Below, in pieces: positions 63,957-64,000 of a stretch of 64,000 bases of DNA. Each line of letters starts with the position of its first letter. Position 1 is the stretch's first letter. The DNA lies in NCBI GenBank assembly GCA_964567125.1, contig CAZMLC010000001.1, positions 62,001-126,000 on the forward strand, written 5' to 3'. The DNA is from CAZMLC01 sp964567125 (lineage in GTDB: Bacteria > Verrucomicrobiota > Kiritimatiellia > RFP12 > UBA1067). Position numbers and translations under genes: made by a program. The notes beneath the pieces were generated by a model. It had not been told where the DNA came from. It did not search any database and saw only the letters and a program-made list of their open reading frames with translations.

Positions 63957-64000
63957 TTAGTTCCACATCTGCTTCATCAGCGCATGCCCCGCTGGATCAT
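63957..64000 (-). CDS. 3' end of a minus-strand gene (cut by window edge)
   Basis: The last 44 bases hold a minus-strand reading ending DPAGHALMKQMWN with a TAA stop at 63957-63959, just before the bidirectional terminator. Too short to identify. Confidence 0.5.
   Translation of the reverse strand, partial: DPAGHALMKQMWN

Noticed and set aside
1..64000. Mobile element, prophage, tRNA or rRNA
   Set aside because: No transposase, integrase, phage gene, terminal repeat, tRNA cloverleaf or rRNA sequence was seen; intergenic space is small throughout.

Overview
The window reads as part of the chromosome of an uncultured, diderm, LPS-making bacterium of the PVC group, most likely Kiritimatiellota or a related Verrucomicrobiota-like lineage. 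This is inferred from gene content, not from a marker tree. The pointers are: several DUF1080 (3-keto-glycoside lyase/hydrolase family) proteins paired with exported Gfo/Idh/MocA oxidoreductases, very large surface proteins built from autotransporter-type beta repeats with LamG and PA14 domains, a DUF2723 membrane protein, and HPr kinase/HPr/Enzyme I embedded in an Lpt/hibernation-factor cluster. No rRNA, tRNA, CRISPR array, transposase or phage gene was found. Two 100-N scaffold gaps interrupt the sequence (716-815 and 57387-57486). Both are flanked by duplicated sequence, and the second is clearly an unmerged overlap inside one gene.

Layout. 1-610: 5' part of a phosphoglycerate mutase (gpmI, minus). 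826-9658: a tight seven-gene minus-strand operon with two exported Gfo/Idh oxidoreductases, a NagB-type deaminase, a double DUF1080 protein, a sodium:solute symporter, tagaturonate reductase (uxaB) and altronate dehydratase (uxaA). 9792-12767: a secreted HExxH peptidase-like protein and a CPA2 cation/proton antiporter (plus). 12780-15595: DUF1080 protein, LyxK-like sugar kinase and a small SWEET-like membrane protein (minus). 15704-20600: Gfo/Idh and DUF1080 pair, then proA and nrnA (minus). 20826-26445: purA-uppS-cdsA-dxr-rseP (plus), closed by a strong bidirectional hairpin terminator. 26524-35997: kdsB-kdsA-lptC-like-lptA-lptB-hpf-hprK-ptsH-ptsI-queE-exbB-exbD-tonB (minus). 36091-38831: flavodiiron protein and dsbD (minus). 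39048-42201: tolB-pal-tatB-tatC (plus). 42267-47173: hisB-hisA, M16 peptidase, EEP-family hydrolase, cupin, iron alcohol dehydrogenase (plus). 47258-52322: DUF2723-TPR giant and an amidohydrolase. 52528-63900: two giant surface proteins. The last 44 bases hold the 3' end of a minus-strand gene.

How the genes fit together. The most interesting theme is a predicted periplasmic oxidation/elimination route for glycans. Exported Gfo/Idh enzymes (Sec, Tat or lipoprotein-type leaders) would oxidise sugar C3, and exported DUF1080 proteins would cleave the keto-glycoside. The freed sugars would then enter by the symporter and be metabolised in the cytoplasm by UxaB/UxaA, the NagB-type deaminase or the LyxK-like kinase. 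The Tat translocase needed for the Tat-type leaders is encoded at 40.9-42.2 kb. The giant LamG/PA14/beta-repeat proteins could be the glycan-binding surface layer. The envelope block (KDO synthesis, Lpt, Tol-Pal, ExbBD-TonB, RseP, UppS, CdsA) supports a complete outer membrane, and HprK/HPr/EI without any PTS permease here suggests a regulatory phosphorelay.
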